A stretch of 7,615 nt of DNA from WHSY01 sp050700385 (GCA_050700385.1 JBOHGT010000148.1:1-7615); one strand, 5' to 3'. Shown: positions 1 through 6,682, counted from the first letter of the stretch. The notes: generated by a model from the letters alone, not told the origin. Program-made: numbers and translations.

Positions 1-23
1 GCGTCGACACCCCAGTCGGGGGC

Positions 24-227
24 ATGGCGAGGGAGGACAGAGCGCAGCCTGCGATCATGCAGCGGCAGCACGAACGCGCCCGCGTGGTCGTGGACGGTAA
101 GCGCCCTGACGACGGCAGCCGCTGGGAACTGCTCGCCGTGCAGGAGGTAGGCAGCACCTGGTGCCTGTAGCGGGTGAGCCACGACGTGGTGGTCGGGATG
201 CAGCTACTCGACGCCGCTAAGAGTTAG
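24..227 (+). pseudogene. Small hypothetical reading frame split by an in-frame TAG
   Basis: An ATG at 24, preceded by a G-rich stretch that could serve as a ribosome site, opens a 48-codon frame ending in TAG at 168-170. The same frame continues for 18 more codons (RVSHDVVVGMQLLDAAKS) to a second TAG at 225-227. The residues on both sides of the first stop look protein-like (RWELLAVQEVGSTWCL before it), so a single TGG-to-TAG change in a roughly 67-residue protein would explain the layout. I do not recognise the family. Lying left of the tRNA scar, it would belong to the integrated element. It could also be chance coding, since there is no second supporting feature. Confidence 0.35.
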
Positions 228-365
228 CCTGTCTCCCATGCGGAGGGGTGTCAACGGCGCGTAGGGCCCCGTCGGCTGTGGGTGTCAGAGCCCATCCTGA
301 CCCGCTCACGTCCAGGCCGCGTCTACACGACTGAGGGTTCGAGCCGTCGCACACTCGTTTTCGCA

Positions 366-379
366 GGTCCTTCAGGACC
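366..379. repeat. Perfect 6-bp inverted repeat beside the att site
   Basis: GGTCCT and AGGACC are separated by TC, about 15 bases before the tRNA half begins. Integrase arm sites and small terminators can look like this. It is short enough to be coincidental, and only its position next to the att core makes it worth recording. Confidence 0.35.
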
Positions 380-393
380 AAGACGGCAACTAA

Positions 394-439
394 CCTCCTA
401 AAGCGGGTGTCGCAGGTTCGAATCCTGCCGGGGGCACCA
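394..439 (+). tRNA. 3' half of tRNA-Arg(CCU): attachment-site scar (attR)
   Basis: The sequence begins at the anticodon loop CTCCTAA (395-401, anticodon CCT at 397-399). It continues through the 3' anticodon stem, a short variable loop, a canonical T-arm (GCAGG, TTCGAAT, CCTGC) and the acceptor strand CGGGGGC. It ends with discriminator A436 and an encoded CCA at 437-439. The 5' half is missing: no D-arm and no matching GCCCCCG acceptor strand occurs in the roughly 40 bases upstream. Many integrases recombine at the anticodon loop and leave the intact tRNA at one end of the element and a 3' copy at the other. With the tRNA on the plus strand, the element should lie to the left and the original chromosome to the right. 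The fragment cannot give a functional tRNA. Confidence 0.85.
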
Positions 440-933
440 AACCTCCCTCTTTCGAACCCACGGTGACAAGATCATCATGGGGCAATGTTAAAGATCATCC
501 CAAAGCGTCCTCACCAGCACGTTCCCCGATGACCTTGCCAGCCCCGACCCAGAACGCCCCTGGCACCGCCGGAGATCATGACCGGTGCTTCCTCGCCTGG
601 ACAGCGTCCAAATCCCTCCCGAGCGTCCTGAACGTCTCCCATCGTCCCCTGCCCGTCAGCCGCCCCCAGCTCGTGCTCCATCAAGCTGGCGAACGGCTCC
701 GTCAGCTCTGCCCGTTCCACCGAGCCATCCTCGGCGATCACGCTTCGCCGAGGGAGGGGTCCTACACCAAGATCAATTGCTTCGACCGGTTGGGATCAAG
801 CGGAGCTTGCCTGGTCTCCACTTCAGGCACGACGTGCGAACGCCGTAACAAAGCTCCCGTCCCATGACGGCTCGCTCGCGCATGTCATCCCAACTGGGTC
901 CGGCATCATCCACCACCGCGAGACAAGAACAGG
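440..933. other. Gap of about 490 bases with no recognised gene
   Basis: Immediately right of the tRNA scar, several overlapping frames stay open on both strands, but none has a motif or a convincing start. The most coding-like stretch is on the minus strand from about 795 down to 514, with GC-rich third positions and an acidic helix-like segment (residues such as VERAELTEPFASLMEHELG). It has no recognisable family and no clear ribosome site. The region may be decayed coding DNA. No RNA gene, strong terminator or repeat was seen in it. Confidence 0.4.
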
Positions 934-1893
934 TTAGGCATCTCGGTATGCCGATGGCTGAGCGACAAGTTCCCTGTGGTCGACAGTACGGCGCACCAGG
1001 CGGATGCCGACGAGACGAACAGGAAGCGGGTGTCGATGAGAACGAACGGTGCGGAAGGAACTCGGCGCTACCAACCCTGGCAGACAACGAGCGCTTCGCC
1101 GGGTGGACGGAGCCTCATTCCTGGTCCGGTGGCTCTGTTGCCTTGGATCCGTCGTCGATGACCTCGTCGACGGTGTCGTCACCTTTGCTTCCCAGCCGCA
1201 CGAATCCTCGCATCGGCGATGGTCGATGCCCGCGGCCATCGGCTGCGTTCCCTGGATGAGCCATGAGCGCATGACCGCAGCGCTCACGACTCTCGGCGGC
1301 TGCTGCATCGTGGTCACCAAGCCCGCCAACGACCTGCGAGCCGCACAAGCGCTGCTCGCCAACGGCCACGCCTTGCCCACGGCATACTTGCCCAGTTTCG
1401 ATGAAGTCGGGCTCGTTCGCCCTGACGGGCAGCGGCCGAGCATCGGCCCAGGTGGCATGGCCGGCGAGTCCCTCGATGAACTGGGACCGGTGAGGCGCGC
1501 CGGTTGGCGTGGCGATAGGTCCGCGCCGCTTGTCCACGCCAAGCTGCTGTCCTCGGCGACGCCTGGGGTTACGACAACGACGAGGACAGTGAGTGGCGCC
1601 TGCAGTTCCGGTTCCGGCCGCGCCGGGCCTGGCTTGGCTCGGCCAACTGGACTCACGGCGCCGCCGAGCACCTCGAATTCGGACTGTGGGTCGACGAGTC
1701 ACAATTGGTGGAGCACACCTTCCAGTTCCTGCTCGACATGCTGAAGTTCTCCGAACCGTTCGACACACCAAGCGATCATCCCCATCCTGAACTCGTCGAC
1801 GCCGAATGGGACGACGCTGCGTTCGCTGAGTACCTAGCAGACATGGGCAGCCACGACTATGATGAGGACAGTAACCCATCCACTATCATCTGA
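934..1893 (+). pseudogene. Phospholipase D-like (HKD) domain protein, frameshifted
   Basis: A PLD-superfamily protein, a group that includes phosphodiesterases and nucleases (some in defence systems), usually working as dimers when only one HKD motif is present. The N-terminal half, in the frame of a GTG at 1049, contains GVVTFASQPHESSHRRW, AAIGCVPW and CCIVV, and runs to VHAKLL at about 1549. There the frame breaks. One base later it continues as VLGDAWGYDNDEDSEW, then GSANWTHGAAEHLEFGLW, and ends in an acidic tail at TGA 1891. Restoring one G after 1549 gives HAKLLVLGD followed by GSAN (1636-1647), a normal single HKD motif. Upstream, protein-like segments occur in two other frames (ISVCRWLSDKFPVVDS near 934-980 and ERFAGWTEPHSWSGG near 1090-1135), so the true start is probably earlier, with additional shifts near 1085 and 1150. 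The natural start is unclear. The family call is fairly firm; a nuclease function is inferred. Confidence 0.7.
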
Positions 1894-1897
1894 GTCA

Positions 1898-1910
1898 CCT
1901 GGCCGCCAGG
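1898..1910 (+). repeat. Hairpin between the PLD-like gene and its partner
   Basis: CCTGGC and GCCAGG form a perfect 6-bp inverted repeat with one central base, just after the PLD-like stop codon. An 8-base direct repeat AGTCACCT (1893-1900 and 1914-1921) flanks or overlaps it. It sits in the 62-base spacer before the downstream gene and could be an RNA processing or attenuation hairpin. There is no T tract, so I do not call it a terminator. Confidence 0.35.
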
Positions 1911-1955
1911 CCCAGTCACCTTGCGATAGCAAGGTTCTGCAACGAAAGGATCTGG

Positions 1956-2363
1956 ATGACATTCTACGGCCGCGAGGATCAGGAATGGGATCGTCTCACC
2001 GGTGCCGGGCGAGCATTCCTCATCGAACGTGCACGGCTCAGACGGGTGACGTCCTACACCGAACTGAACACGATAATCGCTCGCCGCACTGGCATGACGG
2101 GCTTTGACTTCGCACACCCCGACGAGCGGGCCGCGATGGGACACCTTCTCGGTTTGATCGTCGAAAAAGACTTCCCCAGGACAGGTCTCATGCTCTCGGC
2201 CCTTGTGCACTACCTGGATGCAAACGACGCCGGGCCTGGTTTCTACCATTTTGCAACCCAACTCGGACTGCTGCCGCATGGCGCATCGGCTCGGGTGAAA
2301 GAGGAGTTCTGGATCAGGCAGGTCAACGCGGTGCACGATCATTACTCGCAATCGGGAGGCTGA
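1956..2363 (+). CDS. Intact 135-residue protein of unknown function, partner of the PLD-like gene
   Basis: ATG 1956 is preceded by GAAAGGA at 1944-1950 with a 5-base spacer, which fixes the start. The frame is unbroken to TGA 2361. The protein has no signal peptide or membrane segment, so it is probably cytoplasmic. It opens MTFYGREDQEWDRLTGAG. The middle has VTSYTELNTIIARRTG, an HPDERAAMGHLLG segment and LMLSALVHYLDANDAGPGFY, followed by LGLLPHGASARVKEEFW. I do not know a characterised family for it. The SYTEL, MGHLLG and GPGFY order faintly recalls the winged-helix part of alkylguanine transferase-like proteins, but the PCHR or PWHR active-site motif is absent, so this is only a speculative fold idea. 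It lies 62 bases after the PLD-like gene on the same strand, so the pair is probably one transcript. It is one of only two intact frames in the window. Confidence 0.8.
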   Translation: MTFYGREDQEWDRLTGAGRAFLIERARLRRVTSYTELNTIIARRTGMTGFDFAHPDERAAMGHLLGLIVEKDFPRTGLMLSALVHYLDANDAGPGFYHFATQLGLLPHGASARVKEEFWIRQVNAVHDHYSQSGG

Positions 2364-2370
2364 TCCCGAT
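2351..2370 (+). terminator. Hairpin spanning the stop codon of the 135-residue gene
   Basis: ATCGGGA (2351-2357) and TCCCGAT (2364-2370) form a perfect 7-bp stem with a 6-base loop that contains the TGA stop. There is no T run after it, which is common for actinobacterial terminator-like hairpins. The position at the end of a plus-strand unit facing a minus-strand one fits a terminator role. Confidence 0.5.
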
Positions 2371-2483
2371 CCTGGTCACAGGGCTCCAGTCCGCCCACTA
2401 TGCACGTCCGATCTCCTGCAGTCGACGACGCCGAGCCAGTCGTCCTTGAACGCAGCGAAGATCACCCGTAAGCACGCCAGGCC

Positions 2484-3243
2484 TCAGTAAGTTTGGTCTG
2501 TGCGGCCAGCGGCAGCAGCAAGGAGTCGCTGTTGGTTGGCTGCGACAGTGGTTCGCGCTTGGTCGACGGACGTACTCCACAACCGGGCGAGGTGTTGAAG
2601 CGTTTCGGGGAGGTCGGTGGGGGAAGCGGGACGGTTTCCCCACCGGGCGAAGGGGCCATCAGTCTCTAGCAGTACGCGTTCCGCCGGCAGTTGTCGGAGC
2701 AGCGCCACGGCTTTCGGTGATCTGGTCATTGCAGGGTTGATCGAGAACCGGAGCCCTGCGACGAGTGCGTCATCGGCGGCGGCGAGCGGTCCGGTGTACC
2801 AGTGCAGGGTTGCCGTCACCTGTGCTTGCGCGAGTCGCGTGATGGTCTCGCGCTCGGCGCCTCGGCTGTGAACCGTGACTGGTCGGGTCCGCAGCTGGGG
2901 TTCGGCCAGGATAGCGTCGAAGACGCGGAGTTGTTGTTTCCGGGTTTGCGATTCCCGGGCGGGAGAAGTCCAGTCCGATCTCGCCGATCCATGTGGCTTG
3001 CGGCAAGAGTCGGAAGAACCGGGCGAGGTCGTGCGGGGACAATCCACGTGCGCGTAGTGGATGAAAGCCCAGTTCAACGTCGATGGCCTTACGTCGGCCG
3101 AGCCGGGTGCGCAGGAGGCGGTACCTTCCGGGGTCCTCGGTTACGGCGATGACCTGGATTCCTGCGGTGCGGGCGTCGTCCAATACGGCAAGGGGATTAT
3201 CATAAGCATCAATGTGGCAGTGGGTGTCGATCAGCGTGGTCAT
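2484..3243 (-). pseudogene. qatD: TatD-family metal-dependent nuclease, QatD-like, one frameshift
   Basis: TatD proteins are metal-dependent DNases with a TIM-barrel amidohydrolase-like fold. In QatABCD the TatD-like QatD is the last component of an anti-phage system. From ATG 3243 the first frame carries the metal-binding DTHCHIDA (H8, H10), then VELGFHP and GEIGLDFSR (E88). The frame breaks at about 2950-2958, where one base seems to be missing in a C-rich run. It resumes as RESQTRKQQLRVFDAILAEP, PVTVHSRGAE, LHWYTGPL and ETDGPF, ending at 2484. Joined, the product is about 250 residues with all expected TatD metal ligands, so only the frame is damaged. VHSR, HWYTG and ETDGP together look more like QatD than housekeeping TatD. 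The alternative start GTG 3261 adds six residues. It follows the 3298-3558 frame by about 55 bases and converges on the plus-strand unit. TatD family is firm; the Qat assignment is from memory of the family and less certain. Confidence 0.7.
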
Positions 3244-3297
3244 CACGACAGGGGGCTCCACTAATTCGGCCAGTTCGCCGTGTGCTCCACTGGCGAG

Positions 3298-3558
3298 TCA
3301 GGTGCGTAGTTCGGCGAGTCCGCGAAGCCATACACCGGTGAAGGCGGCGCATTCGCCCTGTGGGAGCGGGCCGTTGCGTAGGACGTCTCGGTCTGGTCGG
3401 TCGGCGACGGTTCCGGCGATGACTGCGCGGAGGTCCGCCCCGCGCCTGCGTCGGCGGTCGAGGAGAACCTCAAGATCCTGCTCGGCGAACACGTCCCAGG
3501 CGTACTCGTCGTCCCATCCGACGTGAGCCAGTGAGGAGCGCCGGATCAGAGTGTCCAT
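3298..3558 (-). pseudogene. C-terminal remnant of the gene upstream of the TatD-like nuclease, possibly qatC
   Basis: A minus-strand frame is open from 3618 down to a stop at 3298, with an internal ATG at 3558. It reads LAHVGWDDEYAWDVFAEQDL, then an arginine-rich helix, DVLRNGPLPQGECAAF and a WLRGLAELRT end. It looks like the tail of a larger protein rather than a stand-alone gene: there is no good ribosome site at 3558, and the sequence upstream turns into unrelated phage DNA. It stops about 55 bases before the TatD-like start, as expected for consecutive operon genes. In Qat operons the gene before qatD is qatC (QueC-like), so this may be its C-terminus. I cannot see a diagnostic QueC motif, so the identity is inferred from position only. 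Confidence 0.4.
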
Positions 3559-3710
3559 CGTGGCCCGTGGTGGCGCCGATCGGTGGGCGGCGCGCCGCCC
3601 ATCTCCGCAAGTCAGGGGTTACCGGCGTGGCGCTGGTGCGCTGCTCGCCGTCGAGCGCGAGTCCGGCGCGCCGCCCGCCCGCGGCAGACGCGACCGGAGA
3701 GGCTGGGCCG

Positions 3711-4695
3711 ATGACGACCACCGCCCGCCCGTCGGCATCGAGGTCAAGGGCGCCGTCGCCGCGCTCGCCCCGCGGCCGGGCGTGCCCCGGCCTGACACAG
3801 GCACCGTCGCACCCGAGGGCATCGTGGAGATGAGCGCGGCGGTGACCGGCATCCGCGATGAGGTGGGTGATGTGCTCGTGGCGAGATGCTTCGGCAGGAG
3901 TCTCGCGGCCAGGCGGCCGAGAGTCTGTCAGGCCCACCAGCGGGACCGGCCGATTGGCCGTCTGCTGGACGTGAAGGAGCTGCTGCCCGGTGACCCGCGG
4001 CTGCCGACCCGGACCGGCGACGGCCGGCCCTGGCCGCAGGAGGCCGGCGCCCTGGTGTGCACCGGCAGATGAACATGGCGAGCAAGGCGGGTCGCGAGGC
4101 GTTCGAGGTGATCCGATTTTTCGGCCCGGCCGAGACGCAGTTCTCGATCGGGTACAAGGTCACCGAGGGTGGGGCGCGGCACCGCGGGGGCACCCGCTAC
4201 ATCCGGGACCTGGACCTCTATGAGGTGTCGCCCGTGCGTGCACGACGCGAACTCCTACGCCGGGCTGATCTCGAACCAAGGGTCGGCGCGACGCTGGAGT
4301 GCAAGGCCACCTCGGACGCCGCCACGAGCGCACGACGCCGGTCCGGGCACCCCACAGTCGTCCCGTGCTCGACATGCGGGCGCCCGGCCGCCGGGATCGT
4401 GAACGGTGGCCTGCTGCGCGGCACCGAGGAGTTCGTGTGTCGCGGGTATCTGCGCGGGCTGGCCGACGACGTGCGCGCCAGTCTGCTCGGCGAGCCCGGC
4501 ACCGGGACCACGGTGATCCGGGCGGGTGAGCTAGCCGAGACCGCCGCGGTGTCCGGGCCGACCGCCGAGGCCGAGTACGTGCGGGCGCCGTCGGAGGAGA
4601 TCGGGCAGACCATGCGGCCTGACGGCACGGTGGTGCTCGGCGCCGACGATCCGGCCCGGACCGGACGAGCATCGCAGCGGCGAGGGGTGAGGTGA
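3711..4695 (+). pseudogene. HK97-type phage prohead protease, several frameshifts
   Basis: This protease (S78-like family) matures tailed-phage capsids by trimming the major capsid protein and scaffold. ATG 3711 has a strong GGAGAGG site 8 bases upstream. After a few codons (MTTTARP) the frame shifts into VGIEVKGAVAAL, VTGIRDEVGDVLV and the histidine motif VCQAHQRDRPIGR (His codon at 3935), then LLDVKELLPGDPRLP. A second shift near 4060-4070 leads to NMASKAGREAFEVIRFFGP, the serine motif FSIGYKV (Ser codon at 4144) and RYIRDLDLYEVSPV, which is typical of the family C-terminus. A short excursion follows (HDANSYAGLIS in another frame at about 4227-4263), then the frame returns for a C-terminal extension to 4695. 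That extension starts PCSTCGRPAAG and reaches FVCRGY, where a second CxxC zinc-ribbon pair seems to have lost its last cysteine. The usual portal and major capsid genes are not present on either side. It is a phage remnant. Confidence 0.7.
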
Positions 4696-4716
4696 AGGTA
4701 GGCCGCGAACGCACCG

Positions 4717-4737
4717 TTACCGGCGCGGCGCCGGTAA
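4717..4737. repeat. Perfect 10-bp inverted repeat upstream of the serine protease
   Basis: TTACCGGCGC and GCGCCGGTAA are separated by a single G. The palindrome lies about 20 bases before the proposed -10 element and 32 bases before the GTG of the serine protease, overlapping the expected -35 area. This fits an operator. Alternatively it is a terminator for the phage frame that ends at 4695, although no T run follows. Confidence 0.5.
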
Positions 4738-4756
4738 GGCTGTCGGGGTCGCTCGA

Positions 4757-4762
4757 TAGCGT
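4757..4762 (+). promoter_or_regulatory. Candidate -10 element for a leaderless transcript
   Basis: TAGCGT matches the actinobacterial TANNNT -10 pattern and ends 6 bases before the GTG at 4769. No Shine-Dalgarno-like sequence precedes that GTG, so transcription starting at or very near the start codon would give a leaderless mRNA. No convincing -35 box is visible 17-18 bases upstream. Confidence 0.4.
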
Positions 4763-4768
4763 CGCCCC

Positions 4769-5572
4769 GTGGACCTGTTCATCGCCGCACCGACCGTCAA
4801 GTCCCTCCGGCTGCGGCTCTACGCCCGCGATCTGACGCTGGCGACTGCAACCGGGTTCGTCGCGAACCACGGGGGCAAGTCGTTTCTGCTGACCAATCAC
4901 CACGTGGTCACCGGGCAGAACACGATCACGGGCGAGTTCCTGGGCAAGCACGCCGTGCACCCCGAGCACGTGGAGATCGCTCACAACGCCGCCGGGCCGA
5001 TCGGCAAGCACGCGTTGACCTCTGAGTCGCTGTACGACGACGCGGGCCGCGGACGATGGCTGGAGCACCCGACCCACGGCAAGCAGGTGGACGTCGTCGC
5101 GCTCCCATTGACCCGCACTGCCGGGGTCGACCTATACCTCCATGACCCGTGGAAGACCGACCCTCCGGTGGCCCTGAACGTGACCAGCGACGTGAGCGTG
5201 GTCGGATTCCCATTCGGCCGGTCGAGCAGCAACCTCGCGCTCTGGACCCGTGGCACTGTCGCCAGTGAGATCAACTTGGATCACGACGGGTTGCCACTCT
5301 ATCTGATCGACGCTCGCACGCGGACAGGCCAGTCGGGATCACCGGTGGTGTTCTTCGCGCGCTTCGGCTTAGTGCCGCTTGAAGACGGCGCGAACATCGT
5401 TAACAGCGGCGCACTGGAGCTGTTCCTCGGCGTCTACTCGGGTCGCATCTCCGAGGACAGCGACCTGGGCATGGTGTGGAAGCCCAAGGCCGTCATCGAC
5501 CTCCTCGCCACCGGCCACCGAACCGAGGTCCGCAACGGCAATCTGACGGACGAGCCCGACGACATCTGTTGA
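4769..5572 (+). CDS. Trypsin-like serine peptidase, intact
   Basis: A 267-residue protein with the complete chymotrypsin-fold triad: His45 in LLTNHHVV, Asp108 in KQVDVVALPL, and Ser189 in RTGQSGSPVVF, with the GxSGxP nucleophile motif. An early TATGFVANHGGKSFLLTN strand pair and the VVGFPFG and LFLGVYSGRI segments fit the same fold. There is no N-terminal signal peptide or transmembrane helix and no PDZ domain, so it is a compact cytoplasmic peptidase unlike the secreted or DegP-type enzymes. The substrate cannot be inferred. The GTG start is chosen because it opens directly into the conserved N-terminal segment MDLFIAAPTV; no ribosome site precedes it, but a -10-like TAGCGT does. An inverted repeat lies upstream and a hairpin covers the stop. 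It stands alone between phage and transposon debris. Stand-alone peptidases of this type occur in accessory regions, and a defence or regulatory role is only inference. Confidence 0.88.
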   Translation: MDLFIAAPTVKSLRLRLYARDLTLATATGFVANHGGKSFLLTNHHVVTGQNTITGEFLGKHAVHPEHVEIAHNAAGPIGKHALTSESLYDDAGRGRWLEHPTHGKQVDVVALPLTRTAGVDLYLHDPWKTDPPVALNVTSDVSVVGFPFGRSSSNLALWTRGTVASEINLDHDGLPLYLIDARTRTGQSGSPVVFFARFGLVPLEDGANIVNSGALELFLGVYSGRISEDSDLGMVWKPKAVIDLLATGHRTEVRNGNLTDEPDDIC

Positions 5573-5587
5573 TACGAGATCAACAGA
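5565..5587 (+). terminator. 9-bp hairpin over the serine protease stop codon
   Basis: TCTGTTGAT (5565-5573) and ATCAACAGA (5579-5587) form a perfect 9-bp stem with a 5-base loop. The TGA stop (5570-5572) lies inside the left arm. No T run follows. Its position at the end of an isolated gene supports termination or 3'-end protection of the transcript. Confidence 0.55.
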
Positions 5588-5631
5588 CGGCGTTCTGAAC
5601 TGCGGCGATAGGTCGCGTGAGCGCAAGGTGA

Positions 5632-6632
5632 GCGCACCCGACCGATGACGCCAAAGACGTCACACACCTGCCGGGCCGGCCCAAGACCGACAAGCTGGAC
5701 GCGGTGTGGTTGTGCAAGGTCGCCGAGCGGGGAGATGATCCGCCCGAGTTTCGTGCCGCCGCCCGAGATCCGCCGGTTGCGTGATGTCAGCCGGTACCGG
5801 ATCGATCTGGTGGGGGTGCGGACCGCCGAGAAGCAGCGGGTGGAAAAGCTGCTGGAGGACGCCTGCATCAAGCTGTCGGTGGTGGCCAGCGACATCTTCG
5901 GGGTCTCAGGGCGACAGATGCTGGCTGCGCTGATCGGTGGGCAGACCAACCCCACGGTGTTGGCGCAGCTGGCCCGGGGCCGGATGCGCGCCAGGATCGG
6001 GGTGTTGGAGGAGGCGTTCACCGGGCATTTCACCGACCACCACGCCTTCCTGCTGGCCAAGATGCTGGCCCGGATCGACGCGCTGGACGCCGACATCGCC
6101 GAGCTCGACACCGCGATCGAGGAGCTGATCGCCCCTTTCGCCCCGGTGGTCGAGCGCCTCGATGAGATACCCGGGGTCGGGACCACCACCGCACAGGTGA
6201 TCATCGCTGAGGTCGGGTTGGACATGTCCCGGTTCCCCACCGCTGCCCACCTGGCCTCCTGGGCCCGTTTCGCCCCCCGGGGTCAAGGAATCGGCGGGCA
6301 AGAAGAAGGGCAAGGGCACTACCGGTCACGGCAACCGCTACCTGGCCCGCGCACTCGGTGAGGCCGCCGTCGCCGCCGGGCGCACCGACACCTTCCTCGG
6401 CGAACGCTACCGACGCATCGCCAGACGCCGCGGCAAGAAGAAAGCCATCGTCGCCGTCGGCCGCTCCATCCTGGTCATCGTCTGGCACCTGCTGTCTGAC
6501 CCGCAGGCCCGCTTCTGCGACCTCGGCTCCGACTTCTACGACACCCGCATCGGCCCGGAACGCAAGAAACGCAACCACATCCGCCAACTCGAAGCCCTCG
6601 GCTACAAAGTCACCCTCGAACCCGCCGCCTGA
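5632..6632 (+). pseudogene. IS110-family transposase, N-terminus missing, two frameshifts
   Basis: IS110 transposases pair an N-terminal RuvC-like DEDD domain with a C-terminal Transposase_20 domain that carries a catalytic serine, and use a bridge RNA for target choice. Homology begins abruptly after a stop at 5629, with DAKDVTHLPGRPKTDKLDAV. This is about 95 residues into the usual protein, so most of the DEDD domain and the left end, where the bridge RNA would be encoded, are absent. The frame shifts at 5731-5734 (before MIRPSFVPPPEIRRLRD) and again in a six-C run at 6273-6278, where one extra C breaks FAP from GVKESAGKKKGKG (serine codon at 6291). The C-terminal domain is otherwise normal: IPGVGTTTAQVIIAEVG, GHGNRYLARALGEAA, and an ending YKVTLEPAA at 6632. 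The element cannot move by itself. I could not define its right end or a target duplication. Confidence 0.85.
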
Positions 6633-6644
6633 CCACGGCTTCCC

Positions 6645-6682
6645 CCACCCGGCTCGGCATCACCGCAACGCCCAGCCGGTGG
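6645..6682 (+). terminator. GC-rich hairpin after the IS110 remnant
   Basis: CCACCCGGCT (6645-6654) pairs with AGCCGGTGG (6674-6682) with one bulged C, closing a 19-base loop. GACCAC (6631-6636) can instead pair with GTGGTC (6679-6684). It sits just after the transposase stop and before the convergent TPR gene. It could be a terminator or part of the IS right end. The long loop and lack of a T run keep confidence low. Confidence 0.3.

Noticed and set aside
330..347. Second T-arm-like GGTTCGAGCC before the tRNA half
   Set aside because: Only two bases on each side pair around the loop and no acceptor strand or CCA follows, so it is not a tRNA remnant.
463..867. Plus-strand frame of 134 codons after the tRNA scar
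   Set aside because: No motif, poor start context and low-complexity residue use; overlapping frames on both strands are equally open, as expected by chance in GC-rich DNA.
934..1671. Minus-strand frame of 245 codons
   Set aside because: It is the antisense of the PLD-like gene, rich in Arg, Ser and Pro with no motif; the plus strand carries clear family motifs.
4160..5077. Minus-strand frame of 305 codons, the longest open frame in the window
   Set aside because: It spans the antisense of two unrelated genes (prohead protease and serine protease) and becomes Arg/Pro-rich; a shadow of GC-rich codons.
5573..5643. Possible bridge RNA upstream of the IS110 frame
   Set aside because: The transposase N-terminus and the IS left end are missing, and this 70-base stretch adjoins the protease terminator; there is no room for a bridge RNA.
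5434..6240. Minus-strand frame of 268 codons
   Set aside because: Antisense of the end of the serine protease and the IS110 transposase, whose plus-strand translations match known families.
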